Origin: CAYXZO01 sp964469505
GTDB lineage: Bacteria; Fidelibacterota; UBA8477; JABMPR01
Length of the DNA: 64,000 nucleotides
Assembly: GCA_964469505.1 (NCBI GenBank)
Contig: CAYXZO010000002.1
Coordinates: 1 to 64,000 of the forward strand
Reading direction: 5' to 3'
The stretch's first letter is position 1, and every line of letters starts with the position of its first letter. The notes below the pieces were generated by a model, which saw only the letters and a program-made list of their open reading frames with translations, made no database searches and was not told the origin of the DNA. Positions 44,222-52,336 of this stretch are shown piece after piece. A program made the position numbers and the translations under genes.

Positions 44222-45565
44222 TTATTCCTTCGATATGATTGCATTGATATACTCTTCGACCCCCATCACTTGGCACCCTTTGATCAAGGCCCCATTGGGA
44301 GAAAGATTTACGGCTTTTAACTCCGGATGGGCAGCTAAAAAAGCTTCAGTAGCTCGCAAATGCTCCACGAAATCAGGACGGGTAGTAAGTCGGCGGCCAT
44401 CATTGGCTTCAACCTCCAACAGGTTCAGTTTTCCCGAACCGAGGAGATTGCCCGCTGCCGATTGGGACGCGTGGGTTCGGTCGCCCGGGAAACCTAGATC
44501 GACTCCCACCAGTGCCAGATTTGGAACCTCCAGTCGTATCGCCAATTCCAGGGCAGGATGAAGCACAGAACTCTCCGTAGGCAGGACCGCCTCAGCTTTA
44601 AATTCAGGCACTCGCATTTCATCCCCAGGCTGATACGCCAGGTAGAGTCTTCTCGGCCAACGGCGTAACAGATCCGGGTGCACCGCCGGATAAGCAACTA
44701 GAGCTGTTGCGGGAGGTAACTGGGCTAAATACTCCGAGGGGAAGTAAGACAAAACCTTCTCAGCAGGGTCCAAACTCAACACTACGTCAGGCTTTAACCC
44801 CTGCTGTAAGACGGGTACGAGAGCAGCGTCCAGTACAATGGAGAAGTAGTGCTCCTGCCAGCCGGTCAAGAGCGGTAAAACAAGGTCTAAGGAGGGGCCG
44901 GCACCGAAAATAACTGCGGGGCGACGAAGGGGCTTAAGGTCGCGGATAAAATCAGCCACTGTGGCGCGGTCCCGATAAAGCTCAGAATGGGCCTGAATCC
45001 GGTGGGTTATTTGTTGCTGCATCTCAGCCCAGCGGCTATTGAGCCATGCCTGGCGTAGTTGCAGGAAGATCCGGTCCCGCAAAGGGAAATACTCGGCTTC
45101 GGCCAATAATACCTCGGCCGGAACAATTGTGAACGGCGGCCGGGGTTTCTCATGCTCTGGAACCGCTAGCTCAAGTCGCTCATCACCAAGAATCTCCAGG
45201 GGTAATTGTTCCAGGATCGCCCGCAATAGGGGCAAGTTCAATAAATAGACTTTGATCTTCCGTATGCCGGGACGTTGCAATAAAACGCGGGGCAAGTGCC
45301 CACATCCCAAGCCATAAACCACCGCTTCGGGGGCCGAATCGGGAATCAACTTGGCCTGGAGCCAAGCTTCTCGAGAAGGATCAAAGCGGCTATGAATCAA
45401 AATTTTAGAAGTTTCGGCATAAGCTTCACCATTGGATGCAGCCCGAACGAACACCTGAGCCGGCTCCGTTTCCTGTATTTGCTCTCCCAACGAGGGGAAA
45501 CGTTTATTTAATATTTCCAGATTGAAATTCCAGGGGCTACCCCATTCACTGGAAATATAAGGCAT
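44222..45565 (-). CDS. DUF115/Maf-type glycosylation-like protein
   Basis: 447 residues. The central part contains RPAVIFGAGPSLDLVLPLL, YFSIVLDAALVPVLQQGLKPDVVLSLDP and a later LALVGVDLGFPGDRTHA block, the hallmarks of the DUF115 family (6-hydroxymethylpterin pyrophosphokinase MptE-like fold, motility-associated factor Maf). Maf proteins add nonulosonic acids to flagellin in several bacteria. The N-terminal region (about 1-200) is family-specific and includes YGLGCGHLPRVLLQRPG. No flagellar or nonulosonic-acid gene occurs in this window, so its target is unknown. The ribosome binding site is weak. It is followed by the 93-residue protein. Confidence 0.8.
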   Translation of the reverse strand: MPYISSEWGSPWNFNLEILNKRFPSLGEQIQETEPAQVFVRAASNGEAYAETSKILIHSRFDPSREAWLQAKLIPDSAPEAVVYGLGCGHLPRVLLQRPGIRKIKVYLLNLPLLRAILEQLPLEILGDERLELAVPEHEKPRPPFTIVPAEVLLAEAEYFPLRDRIFLQLRQAWLNSRWAEMQQQITHRIQAHSELYRDRATVADFIRDLKPLRRPAVIFGAGPSLDLVLPLLTGWQEHYFSIVLDAALVPVLQQGLKPDVVLSLDPAEKVLSYFPSEYLAQLPPATALVAYPAVHPDLLRRWPRRLYLAYQPGDEMRVPEFKAEAVLPTESSVLHPALELAIRLEVPNLALVGVDLGFPGDRTHASQSAAGNLLGSGKLNLLEVEANDGRRLTTRPDFVEHLRATEAFLAAHPELKAVNLSPNGALIKGCQVMGVEEYINAIISKE

Positions 45566-46025
45566 AAACTAATGTCTCAATTTCACCTGTATTTGCAAGG
45601 TCTCTCAGTCACTTTCTCAAGGCAGGAGCTCGATTCTCCATAGAAAATATTTTTTGAGCCTTTTCCATTATCTCCTTGCAAATCCCCCCGGGCCCGGTCA
45701 CATTAGGCCCGCATGCTAAGCTCCGGACCTACCATTTTATGACTGCCTAATTTTTTACCCATCATTCCATACTGAAGCCCATCAATGCTTAATTCTTCTC
45801 CACTCCGTTTTTCTCCCTCAGCAGATATTAATAACATCAATTTTGAGGGGCCGAATAATGGCTTTAGTCAGCATAGAACCAAGGACGTTGTCAGAGGGTT
45901 TTATCCCTTGATAGTCTTAGCTAGCAATTTTCAATGCCCTTATAGGGTCTCTCGTGCAACGACAGGTGTGCTAGTCGCGCGTGGGAGTTGGTACTAAAAT
46001 AGCACACGCAGCAAGGAGTTCTTAA
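45566..46025 (+). other. Gap upstream of the RRM gene, probably holding its leader
   Basis: No supported gene in 460 bases. A 70-codon frame at 45785-45997 has no ribosome binding site and unremarkable composition. The stretch contains short inverted repeats, AGGGTTTTATCCCT (about 45896-45909) and CCCTTATAGGG (about 45938-45948), and the 8-base repeat listed separately. The 3' half is probably the 5' leader of the RNA-binding protein gene, and the 5' part the divergent promoter region of the DUF115 gene. I cannot place promoters with confidence. Confidence 0.4.
45966..46007 (+). promoter_or_regulatory. Inverted repeat next to the RRM ribosome binding site
   Basis: GTGTGCTA (45966-45973) and TAGCACAC (46000-46007) are perfect complements separated by 26 bases. 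The second arm ends five bases before the AAGGAG site (46013-46018) of the RNA-binding protein gene. In the transcript this could form a stem that affects ribosome access, or a protein-binding site for autoregulation. The structure is seen; its function is inference. Confidence 0.5.
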
Positions 46026-46298
46026 ATGAACATTTACGTTGGGAACCTGCCCTTCAGCCTCAATGAAGATGAGCTGAAAAACCTATTCGCCCAGTACGGT
46101 GAAGTGGTCAGCGCTAAAGTAATGACCGATAAGTTCACCGGACGTTCCCGGGGATTCGGGTTCGTCGAAATGAGCAACCAGGAGGCGGGACAAAGCGCAA
46201 TCCAGGCCCTTAACGGCATGGAGGTCAAAGGCCGGGCCCTACGGGTCGATGTAGCCCGGGAACGGCAGCAGCGTTCCTACGGCTCTAAAGCCTACTAA
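46026..46298 (+). CDS. RRM-domain RNA-binding protein
   Basis: 90 residues forming one RNA-recognition motif. RNP2 is IYVGNL (residues 3-8) and RNP1 is RGFGFVEM (about 42-49), followed by a short Arg/Gln-rich tail ending in YGSKAY. It resembles the small bacterial RRM proteins (Rbp) that are often induced by cold and act on mRNA folding or stability. AAGGAG lies seven bases before the ATG. It is a single-gene unit with a long leader and a strong terminator. Confidence 0.96.
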   Translation: MNIYVGNLPFSLNEDELKNLFAQYGEVVSAKVMTDKFTGRSRGFGFVEMSNQEAGQSAIQALNGMEVKGRALRVDVARERQQRSYGSKAY

Positions 46299-46307
46299 GT
46301 CCAGTAA

Positions 46308-46334
46308 GGGGCCGCTCACAACATGAGCGGCCCC
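46308..46334 (+). terminator. Hairpin terminator after the RRM gene
   Basis: GGGGCCGCTCA and TGAGCGGCCCC form a perfect 11-base stem with a five-base loop, nine bases after the stop codon. The following ATTTACT is only weakly T-rich. Confidence 0.78.
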
Positions 46335-46555
46335 ATTTACTATCGCCGGTAGCTCACTCAAGCTGCCTTAAATCCCTCTTCTAAACTTTTTCTGCCACTC
46401 CTGTTACTCGCAGGGTTAAATCTGGTTTAACCTGACCGACGAATTGGGCAGGTTAAAAGACAATCTTTTTTTATCACCATTAGATATCTTTAGAACCGAA
46501 AATGTTTTATGTAGCTAGGCAAATAATTCCAGTAACTAAGGAGTAGAGCCAAAGT

Positions 46556-46963
46556 ATGCCTCCCATAACCCGTCGCTTCATAAAAGTGGCCTTTATTTAT
46601 TTTCTGGTCGCCCTGACTCTAAAAGGCATTCAAAGCTTTACCCATGGCCAGTTCCTTTGCCTGGGGGCTGTGGTTTATTACCACCTGCTGCTGGTGGGTT
46701 GGATCACCCAACTGATTTTCGGAATCGTCTACTGGATGTTTCCTAAAGCCAGCGTCTCCCATCCCCGGGGACCAGAGGCTGTCTGGGAGGCGATTTTTTG
46801 GCTGATTAATATCGGCTTACTACTGCGGATAATCGGAGAACCGTGGCAGCAGTGCAATCCGGGCTGGCTTAGTGCTCTCCTGCTAATGATTTCCAGCCTA
46901 ACCCAGTGGGCTTCAGGAATGCTGTTTGTAGGGATTAACTGGCGCCGGGTAAGAGGCAAATGA
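46556..46963 (+). CDS. Four-helix membrane protein resembling half of heme-copper oxidase subunit I
   Basis: 135 residues with four predicted membrane helices. The second helix, YYHLLLVGWITQLIFGIVYWMFPK, resembles the heme-ligand helix of cytochrome oxidase subunit I or NnrS-like proteins (His, then GW, then Q.I.G..YW.FP). It is homologous to the next gene (YHLLLVGW versus VHIELMLYGW, and GIVYWMFPK versus GVGYWIFPR). It overlaps that gene by four bases (ATGA). AAGGAG lies about 12 bases before the ATG, a long spacing. A heme-binding or electron-transfer subunit is likely, but no named family is assigned. Confidence 0.8.
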   Translation: MPPITRRFIKVAFIYFLVALTLKGIQSFTHGQFLCLGAVVYYHLLLVGWITQLIFGIVYWMFPKASVSHPRGPEAVWEAIFWLINIGLLLRIIGEPWQQCNPGWLSALLLMISSLTQWASGMLFVGINWRRVRGK

Positions 46964-47385
46964 ACATACCCCCCCTCAGCCGCTGGATGATAAAATCGGC
47001 CTTTGTTTCACTGGTTTTGGGCTTCACCCTCGGCGCTTTGGTGCTGAGCGTCAAGGGTTGGCCCTGGTGGCCTACTGCCTGGCGGTTACGGACAGTTCAT
47101 ATCGAACTTATGCTTTACGGCTGGCTGATACAGTTCATCATGGGAGTGGGATATTGGATTTTCCCTCGCTTTAAAGGTGAACGGGGGCGTCCTATTCTGG
47201 CCTGGAGTTCTTATGTATCACTGAACGTGGGCGTAATTCTGGTTCTGGGCACCCCTTTTACCACTGACTCTCACACATCTGAGCGACTATTGGCATACGC
47301 CCACGTACTTTTTGTGATCGCGGTAGCCAGCTTCATTCTGCACGCCTGGCCGCGTATCAAACCTTTTCGGCAACCTGGTACGTAG
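46960..47385 (+). CDS. Paralogous four-helix membrane protein, heme-copper oxidase subunit I-like
   Basis: 141 residues with four membrane helices, clearly related to the product of the preceding gene. It begins SRWMIKSAFVSLVLGFTLGALVL, and its second helix includes HIELMLYGWLIQFIMGVGYWIFPRFKG, keeping the His and the GW...Q...G..YW.FP pattern. The coupled start suggests the two proteins form a heterodimer, together equal to eight helices. No CuB ligand set or complete 12-helix oxidase is present, so it is not a terminal oxidase by itself. Function unknown. Confidence 0.8.
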   Translation: MNIPPLSRWMIKSAFVSLVLGFTLGALVLSVKGWPWWPTAWRLRTVHIELMLYGWLIQFIMGVGYWIFPRFKGERGRPILAWSSYVSLNVGVILVLGTPFTTDSHTSERLLAYAHVLFVIAVASFILHAWPRIKPFRQPGT

Positions 47386-47475
47386 CTAAAAAAAGAACAA
47401 CAAGGACCGGCCGGGACAATATCCCGCTCAGTATATCCTTACGCTATTGCGGTATGTTGGCGATAAATAGAAATC

Positions 47476-47517
47476 CTTACCGCGGGTGAGACCAGTTATG
47501 GCTCCACCCGCGGTAAG
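47476..47517 (-). terminator. Long inverted repeat, probable terminator of the HIT gene
   Basis: CTTACCGCGGGTG (47476-47488) and CACCCGCGGTAAG (47505-47517) form a perfect 13-base stem with a 16-base loop that itself contains CCA...TGG. It lies ten bases past the stop of the HIT gene on the minus strand and is followed there by GATTTCTATTTATCG. It could also stop the converging plus-strand pair. Confidence 0.72.
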
Positions 47518-47527
47518 TACAGGGAAG

Positions 47528-48046
47528 CTACTCGCCTAACTGATCAAACTCAGCTTTAAGCAAGTCGTAGGTTTCCAGTAACCCTTGGACTAAAACCTTG
47601 GCGTGACCGGTTATGGGCATGAAATTAGTGTCACCGGCCCAGCGGGGCACCAGATGGAAATGGATATGATCTTCAATGCCGGCCCCGGCTATCTCCCCCT
47701 GATTCAACCCCACGTTGAAACCCTGCGGCGACATCGTCCGACGGAGAATTTTCATACTGGTCTGCATCAGTTGCATCATTTCGGTCAGGGTTTCCGGCGG
47801 AACTTCTTCTAGGCTGGCCGTGTGTTGATAGGGCGCAATCATTAGATGACCGTTGTTGTACGGGTAAAGATTCATGAACACTGCACTTAAGCGTCCGCGG
47901 TAGAGCAGTAGATTCTCCCGATCCTTCCGTTCCGCAGGCTTATCACAAAAAATGCAGCCTTCATCGGCACCCTGCTGTTTGGCCCGAATGTATTCCATCC
48001 GCCACGGAGCCCATAGGCGTTCCAGGGTTTTGCCGTCAGAGGCCAC
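47528..48046 (-). CDS. HIT-family nucleotide hydrolase or phosphorylase
   Basis: 172 residues with the histidine triad HIHFHLVPRW (His127, His129, His131), where the middle His forms the covalent nucleotidyl intermediate. An N-terminal CIFC pair (Cys31, Cys34) and a conserved His in PYQH probably bind zinc. This pattern with RLWAPWRMEYI at the start is typical of the Ap4A-phosphorylase-like or galactose-1-phosphate uridylyltransferase-like HIT proteins common in FCB bacteria. It hydrolyses or phosphorolyses nucleotide-linked substrates in the cytoplasm. The start is GTG, seven bases after the EF-G paralogue stop. Confidence 0.93.
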   Translation of the reverse strand: MASDGKTLERLWAPWRMEYIRAKQQGADEGCIFCDKPAERKDRENLLLYRGRLSAVFMNLYPYNNGHLMIAPYQHTASLEEVPPETLTEMMQLMQTSMKILRRTMSPQGFNVGLNQGEIAGAGIEDHIHFHLVPRWAGDTNFMPITGHAKVLVQGLLETYDLLKAEFDQLGE

Positions 48047-48053
48047 GGACCGC

Positions 48054-50123
48054 TTAGTCCTTCTCTTTCTCCGCTTGGGCGGCGGCGATTACCTTGGCCT
48101 CCTCATCATGGGGCATCTGTTCGTAATGGGAGAATTTCTGCCGGTGCGAGGCTCTACCCTGGGTTAGTGAACGTAAGGCGGAGGAGTATTTATACAGATT
48201 CGCCTGGGGGACTTTAGCTCGGATTATTTGGAAACGTCCCTGAGCTTCCATCCCTTCAATACGTCCCCGGCGGGCCGTCAGGTCACCCATAACATCTCCC
48301 ATGAACTCTTCAGGCACCTTGATCTCAACCTCATAGATGGGTTCCAACAGGCAGGGTTTGGCCGCTTTACAAGCTTCCAGAAAAGCTCCACGCCCCGCAA
48401 TCTGGAAGGCGATGTCTTTGGAATCCACCGGGTGTTGTTTACCGTCGTAAAACACGGCCTTTACATCCACGATGGGATAACCGGCTAAAACGCCTTCTTT
48501 GGCAGCAGCTTGGACTCCTTTCTCCACGGAGGGCACAAACACCCGGTCCACGTTCTGACCCACCAGGGTTTGCTCGAACTGCAGGCCGGAACCGCGGGGT
48601 AAAGGCTCCACCGTCATCCAAACTTCCGCAAATTGCCCGGCTCCGCCAGTCTGTTTTTTATGGCGGAACTTGGAATCACCCTTGGTCTGAATAGTTTCCC
48701 GATAGGGAATCTTGGGTTCCACCATCTCCACATCGACCTTAAAGCGTTCTTTGAGCCGTTCGAAGGCAATCAGAAGCTGTAATTCGCCCTGACCGCTGAT
48801 AATGGTCTGATGGAGATCTGGATCCACCTCGTAGAAAAAGGTGGGGTCTTCCTCGTGAATTAGATTCAAGCCGGTGGTGATCTTGTCTTCCTCACCCTTC
48901 ACCTTGGAAACAATTGCTGCCTGAATGTTGGGTGGAGGAAATTCGATAGGTTTAAGGATCACTGGATTTTTAGGATCAGAGAGGGTGTCACCGGTATGGG
49001 TATCCTTCAGTTTTACCGTAGCTCCGATATCACCGGCGTTAATGGCGTGAATTTCATTGCGGTCGTGGCCACTGACACTGTAAACATGGCCGATTCGCTC
49101 AGTGATATTGCGCCCTTTATTAACCAGATCCATGCCCGAAGAAACCTTACCCGCATAGGTGCGGAAAAAACTCAGTTCGCCCACATGGGCTTCGCTGGTG
49201 GTCTTAAAAACAAAAGCCACGGTGGGGGCATCTTCACCGGTGGGAATGGGATTGCCCTCGCTATCGGTTAGGCCCGGCATATCCGCCGGAGAGGGGAAGT
49301 ATTTGGCGATGATCTCCATGAGGCGCCGCACCCCCACCAGTACCGGAGCTGCACCTGCAAAAACGGGAAAGATGTCCTTGCGGGCAATGGCAGTCCGTAG
49401 GCCGGTCCTCAAATCCTCCGCCGAAAGCTCCCCATCCTCGAAATATTTCTCCATCAGGGTTTCGTCAGACTCCGCCACCTGTTCTTGTAACTCGGTATAC
49501 CAATGTTCAACTTCATCGGCTAGGTTGGCGGGAACTTCCTCCTCAGTATAGGTGCCCTTTTGGGTGTCAAACACCAACAACTTCCGCCGCAAAACATCCA
49601 CCAGTTTGTGAAAACCGATTCCCTCCTCCACAGGGATCTGTAAAGCAGTTACATGATTTCCGAACTGATCCCGAAGTTGCTGAAAACTTTTCTTGAAGTC
49701 GCAGTGCTCCTTGTCCAACTGGTTGATGAAAAAAGCCCGAGGAATGTCGTGCCCCGCGGAAAAGTCCCACATTACCTCGGTGCCCATTTCAGGACCGTGC
49801 AATCCGTTCACCACCAGCAATCCCACATCGGCCACCCGCAATCCGCTCAGGGCTTCTCCCACGAAATCGGCATACCCGGGAGTATCAATCAGATTGATTT
49901 TCACCCCCTCAAATTCCATCTGGAGCACAGCGGCACTGATGGAATGCTGGCGCTCAATCTCTTTGCGCCGGTAATCGGAATGGGTGGTTCCCTCAGCAAT
50001 GGTGCCTAGACGATTTGTGCCCCCAGCGGTGTAAAACATTGCCTCAGACAGCATGGTCTTACCGCTGGAGGCATGTCCCACTAAGGCAATATTCCGGATA
50101 TCGGTCTGATGATACTCCTTCAT
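48054..50123 (-). CDS. Elongation factor G paralogue (EF-G2 type)
   Basis: 689 residues with all five EF-G domains. G1 is GHASSGKT instead of the classical AHVDHGKT, G3 is DTPGYADF, and G4 is NQLD (FINQLDKEHCDF) instead of NKxD. These changes and the early DIRNIALVGHAS mark the EF-G2-like subfamily rather than the main fusA product, which is normally next to rpsG and tuf. Domain IV and V blocks KHPVDSKDIAFQIAGRGAF and PIYEVEIKVPEEFMGDVMGDL are intact. Such paralogues may serve in ribosome recycling or stress; the role here is unknown. It is followed by the HIT gene. Confidence 0.92.
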   Translation of the reverse strand: MKEYHQTDIRNIALVGHASSGKTMLSEAMFYTAGGTNRLGTIAEGTTHSDYRRKEIERQHSISAAVLQMEFEGVKINLIDTPGYADFVGEALSGLRVADVGLLVVNGLHGPEMGTEVMWDFSAGHDIPRAFFINQLDKEHCDFKKSFQQLRDQFGNHVTALQIPVEEGIGFHKLVDVLRRKLLVFDTQKGTYTEEEVPANLADEVEHWYTELQEQVAESDETLMEKYFEDGELSAEDLRTGLRTAIARKDIFPVFAGAAPVLVGVRRLMEIIAKYFPSPADMPGLTDSEGNPIPTGEDAPTVAFVFKTTSEAHVGELSFFRTYAGKVSSGMDLVNKGRNITERIGHVYSVSGHDRNEIHAINAGDIGATVKLKDTHTGDTLSDPKNPVILKPIEFPPPNIQAAIVSKVKGEEDKITTGLNLIHEEDPTFFYEVDPDLHQTIISGQGELQLLIAFERLKERFKVDVEMVEPKIPYRETIQTKGDSKFRHKKQTGGAGQFAEVWMTVEPLPRGSGLQFEQTLVGQNVDRVFVPSVEKGVQAAAKEGVLAGYPIVDVKAVFYDGKQHPVDSKDIAFQIAGRGAFLEACKAAKPCLLEPIYEVEIKVPEEFMGDVMGDLTARRGRIEGMEAQGRFQIIRAKVPQANLYKYSSALRSLTQGRASHRQKFSHYEQMPHDEEAKVIAAAQAEKEKD

Positions 50124-50334
50124 TGAAAATTCTCCTTAGTTTCTAACGTATTTGGTGGCTGATTGATGATTAAGAATATGAGGTTGAAAACTGTGTTGCC
50201 TGTGCCCATCAAAGTCCCGAAATATACATGGCGACCCCCATGTGGTCAGCAAATTTTACACCCTTTTGGAACGTGAATCTTTAGCTTTTGAAAAGCTGAA
50301 ACTGATTTCCAGCGGATAGCTTCAACAAATGAAA

Positions 50335-50829
50335 CTATTTGATATCCACCAGGGGAGTCCCCTTCTCCACTGTTTGACCTTCTTGAACGTGAATCGCGGC
50401 AATGATGCCATCGCAGGGGGCTTTTATTTCGTTCTCCATTTTCATGGCTTCCATAATGAGCAACGGCTCTCCCTGCTGAATTTTATCCCCAACCTGATGT
50501 TTGAGCTTGATTATCAAGCCTGGAATCTGGGCTACCACTTTGCCGGTCTGTTTATTCTTCAGGCGATCCCACCCCAATTCTTTCAACATCAACTGGAGAT
50601 CATCTTCCACTTTTAGCTGAAAAACCTTACCGGTGGTTGTAAAAGAATTCTGACCTTCCCGGGTCAGCAGCAGGGAGTGCCCTCCTAGACGCAAACTGAA
50701 GACGTTCGGGGATAATACAGCCACATCCACTTCCAATTCCCGGTCACCATTAACCATTATCCAGTGATCATTTACCTGCTTCAGCTCCAGCTCAGTTTGA
50801 AAAGAGCCGTTGGTTATTTTGAATCTCAA
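50335..50829 (-). CDS. Biotin carboxyl carrier protein of an acyl-CoA/pyruvate-type carboxylase
   Basis: About 164 residues from a TTG start at 50829, which has AAGGAG seven bases upstream and overlaps the biotin carboxylase stop as TTGA. A longer frame begins at 50862 but lies inside the carboxylase. The N-terminal half is a beta-rich region like the linker (BT-type) part of biotin carboxylase alpha chains. The C-terminal 75 residues form a biotinyl domain with EAMKMENE, where Lys130 carries biotin. Together with the neighbour it makes a split alpha subunit. No carboxyltransferase is encoded nearby. Confidence 0.92.
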   Translation of the reverse strand: MRFKITNGSFQTELELKQVNDHWIMVNGDRELEVDVAVLSPNVFSLRLGGHSLLLTREGQNSFTTTGKVFQLKVEDDLQLMLKELGWDRLKNKQTGKVVAQIPGLIIKLKHQVGDKIQQGEPLLIMEAMKMENEIKAPCDGIIAAIHVQEGQTVEKGTPLVDIK

Positions 50830-52334
50830 TCCCAGTCTCCTTTCCGCGCAGCCAACACCCACGGTGAAATCGTATTCACGGCTTCCTTTTTAATTTCACT
50901 AGTTGATCCGTTTTTCGCTTGCAAAGCAGCTAAAGCCCCAGCGCCCAGAAGCGCCAATTGATCGACCTGTTGCAGCGCTTGAAACAACTCCTGGTGATCA
51001 GCCAGAAAACTGGTGGAATACCGACCGGCTTGAAATTGAGGGTGTCGGATTACCTCTCGGCAAAAGGCGCTGCTGGTAACCACTCCAGCGATTTGAAGTT
51101 CCTTGAGCGCCCGATCCATTCTAGCCAGCGCTTCCAAACGGGACTGGCTCCAGGTTATTAATTTACCGAGTAACGGATCGTAATAGGGAGTGATCACGCT
51201 CCCTGAGTGAATGCCGCCATCAAAACGAGTTCCCGGTCCTGAAGGCAGGTGGAGAAATCTGATCTCTCCAATGGAGGGAGCGAAATTCTGCTGGGGATCT
51301 TCGGCATAAATCCGGCATTCTATGGCGTGACCTTGAAAATTTATTGACTCCTGGGATAGTTCCAACGGCTCACCGGCAGCGATGTGCAGTTGCCAGGCTA
51401 CTAGATCCAGACCGGTTCGCATTTCAGTAACCGGGTGTTCTACCTGCAACCGGGTATTCATTTCCAAAAAGTAGAAGTGACCGGCCCGATCCAGTAGAAA
51501 CTCCACCGTTCCGGCTCCGCGATAGTTGCAGCCCTGAGCTGCCCGTACGGCTGCCGCAGTCAATTTTTGTCTCAATGTGTCATCCACCACCGGACTGGGC
51601 GATTCTTCAATAATTTTCTGATAACGTCGTTGGATGGAACATTCCCGTTCGCCCAGATGAATCACATGGCCGTAGTTATCAGCTAGAATTTGAACCTCGA
51701 TATGGTGGGGTTCCTCCAGAAAGCGTTCCAGATAAACCCGTTCGTCGCCGAAGGCACTCAAAGCCTCGCTGCGGGCTCGTTCCAACGCCGGCCCCAACTC
51801 CTCCGCTGAACGAACCAAACGCATTCCTTTGCCGCCCCCTCCTCCAGCGGCCTTGATCAACAAGGGATAGCCCAAGGAGTTGCCTGTTTTTTTAGCCTCT
51901 TCCAGATCGTGTAAGGGGGCCAGAGAACCAGGTACTACCGGCACCCCCGCTTTTTGCATCGCCGCCCGCGCCCGGGTCTTGTCCCCCATCAGTTCCATGA
52001 CTTCCGGTGGTGGGCCGATAAAAATTAACCCCGCCTGCGCTACCCTTCGGGCAAATTCAGGATTCTCTGCCAAAAAACCATAACCGGGATGAATGGCATC
52101 ACACTGAGCTTTCCGGGCCACTTCGATGATCTTGTCCATGGCCAGATAGCTTTCCCGCGCCGGGGGAGGTCCCAGGGGATAGGCCTCATCAGCCAGTAGA
52201 ACCGGCAGTTCGGTGCGATCCACTTCCGAATAGACTGCCACCGCCTCCATCCCCAGTTCATGGCAGGTGCGAATCACCCGCACAGCAATTTCGCCCCGGT
52301 TAGCAATCAGCACTTTACGTATTTTCTTTTTCAA
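50826..52334 (-). CDS. accC: Biotin carboxylase subunit
   Basis: About 502 residues. The biotin carboxylase domain starts KKKIRKVLIANRGEIAVRVIRTC and contains the glycine-rich ATP-grasp loop KAAGGGGGKGMRLV, HLGERECSIQRRYQK, FLEMNTRLQVEHPVTEM and ECRIYAEDP. It carboxylates the biotin of the adjacent carrier protein using ATP and bicarbonate. A TTG at 52334 is favoured as start, as it lies seven bases after AAGGAG. The GTG at 52340 overlaps the ligA stop but is only one base from that site. The C-terminal 50 residues are extra to the core enzyme. The symbol is by similarity; it may belong to propionyl- or acetyl-CoA carboxylase. Confidence 0.93.
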   Translation of the reverse strand: MKKKIRKVLIANRGEIAVRVIRTCHELGMEAVAVYSEVDRTELPVLLADEAYPLGPPPARESYLAMDKIIEVARKAQCDAIHPGYGFLAENPEFARRVAQAGLIFIGPPPEVMELMGDKTRARAAMQKAGVPVVPGSLAPLHDLEEAKKTGNSLGYPLLIKAAGGGGGKGMRLVRSAEELGPALERARSEALSAFGDERVYLERFLEEPHHIEVQILADNYGHVIHLGERECSIQRRYQKIIEESPSPVVDDTLRQKLTAAAVRAAQGCNYRGAGTVEFLLDRAGHFYFLEMNTRLQVEHPVTEMRTGLDLVAWQLHIAAGEPLELSQESINFQGHAIECRIYAEDPQQNFAPSIGEIRFLHLPSGPGTRFDGGIHSGSVITPYYDPLLGKLITWSQSRLEALARMDRALKELQIAGVVTSSAFCREVIRHPQFQAGRYSTSFLADHQELFQALQQVDQLALLGAGALAALQAKNGSTSEIKKEAVNTISPWVLAARKGDWD

Positions 52335-52336
52335 AC

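Noticed and set aside
45785..45997. A 70-codon frame upstream of the RRM gene
   Set aside because: No ribosome binding site, random-looking composition, and it runs into the hairpin region of the leader.
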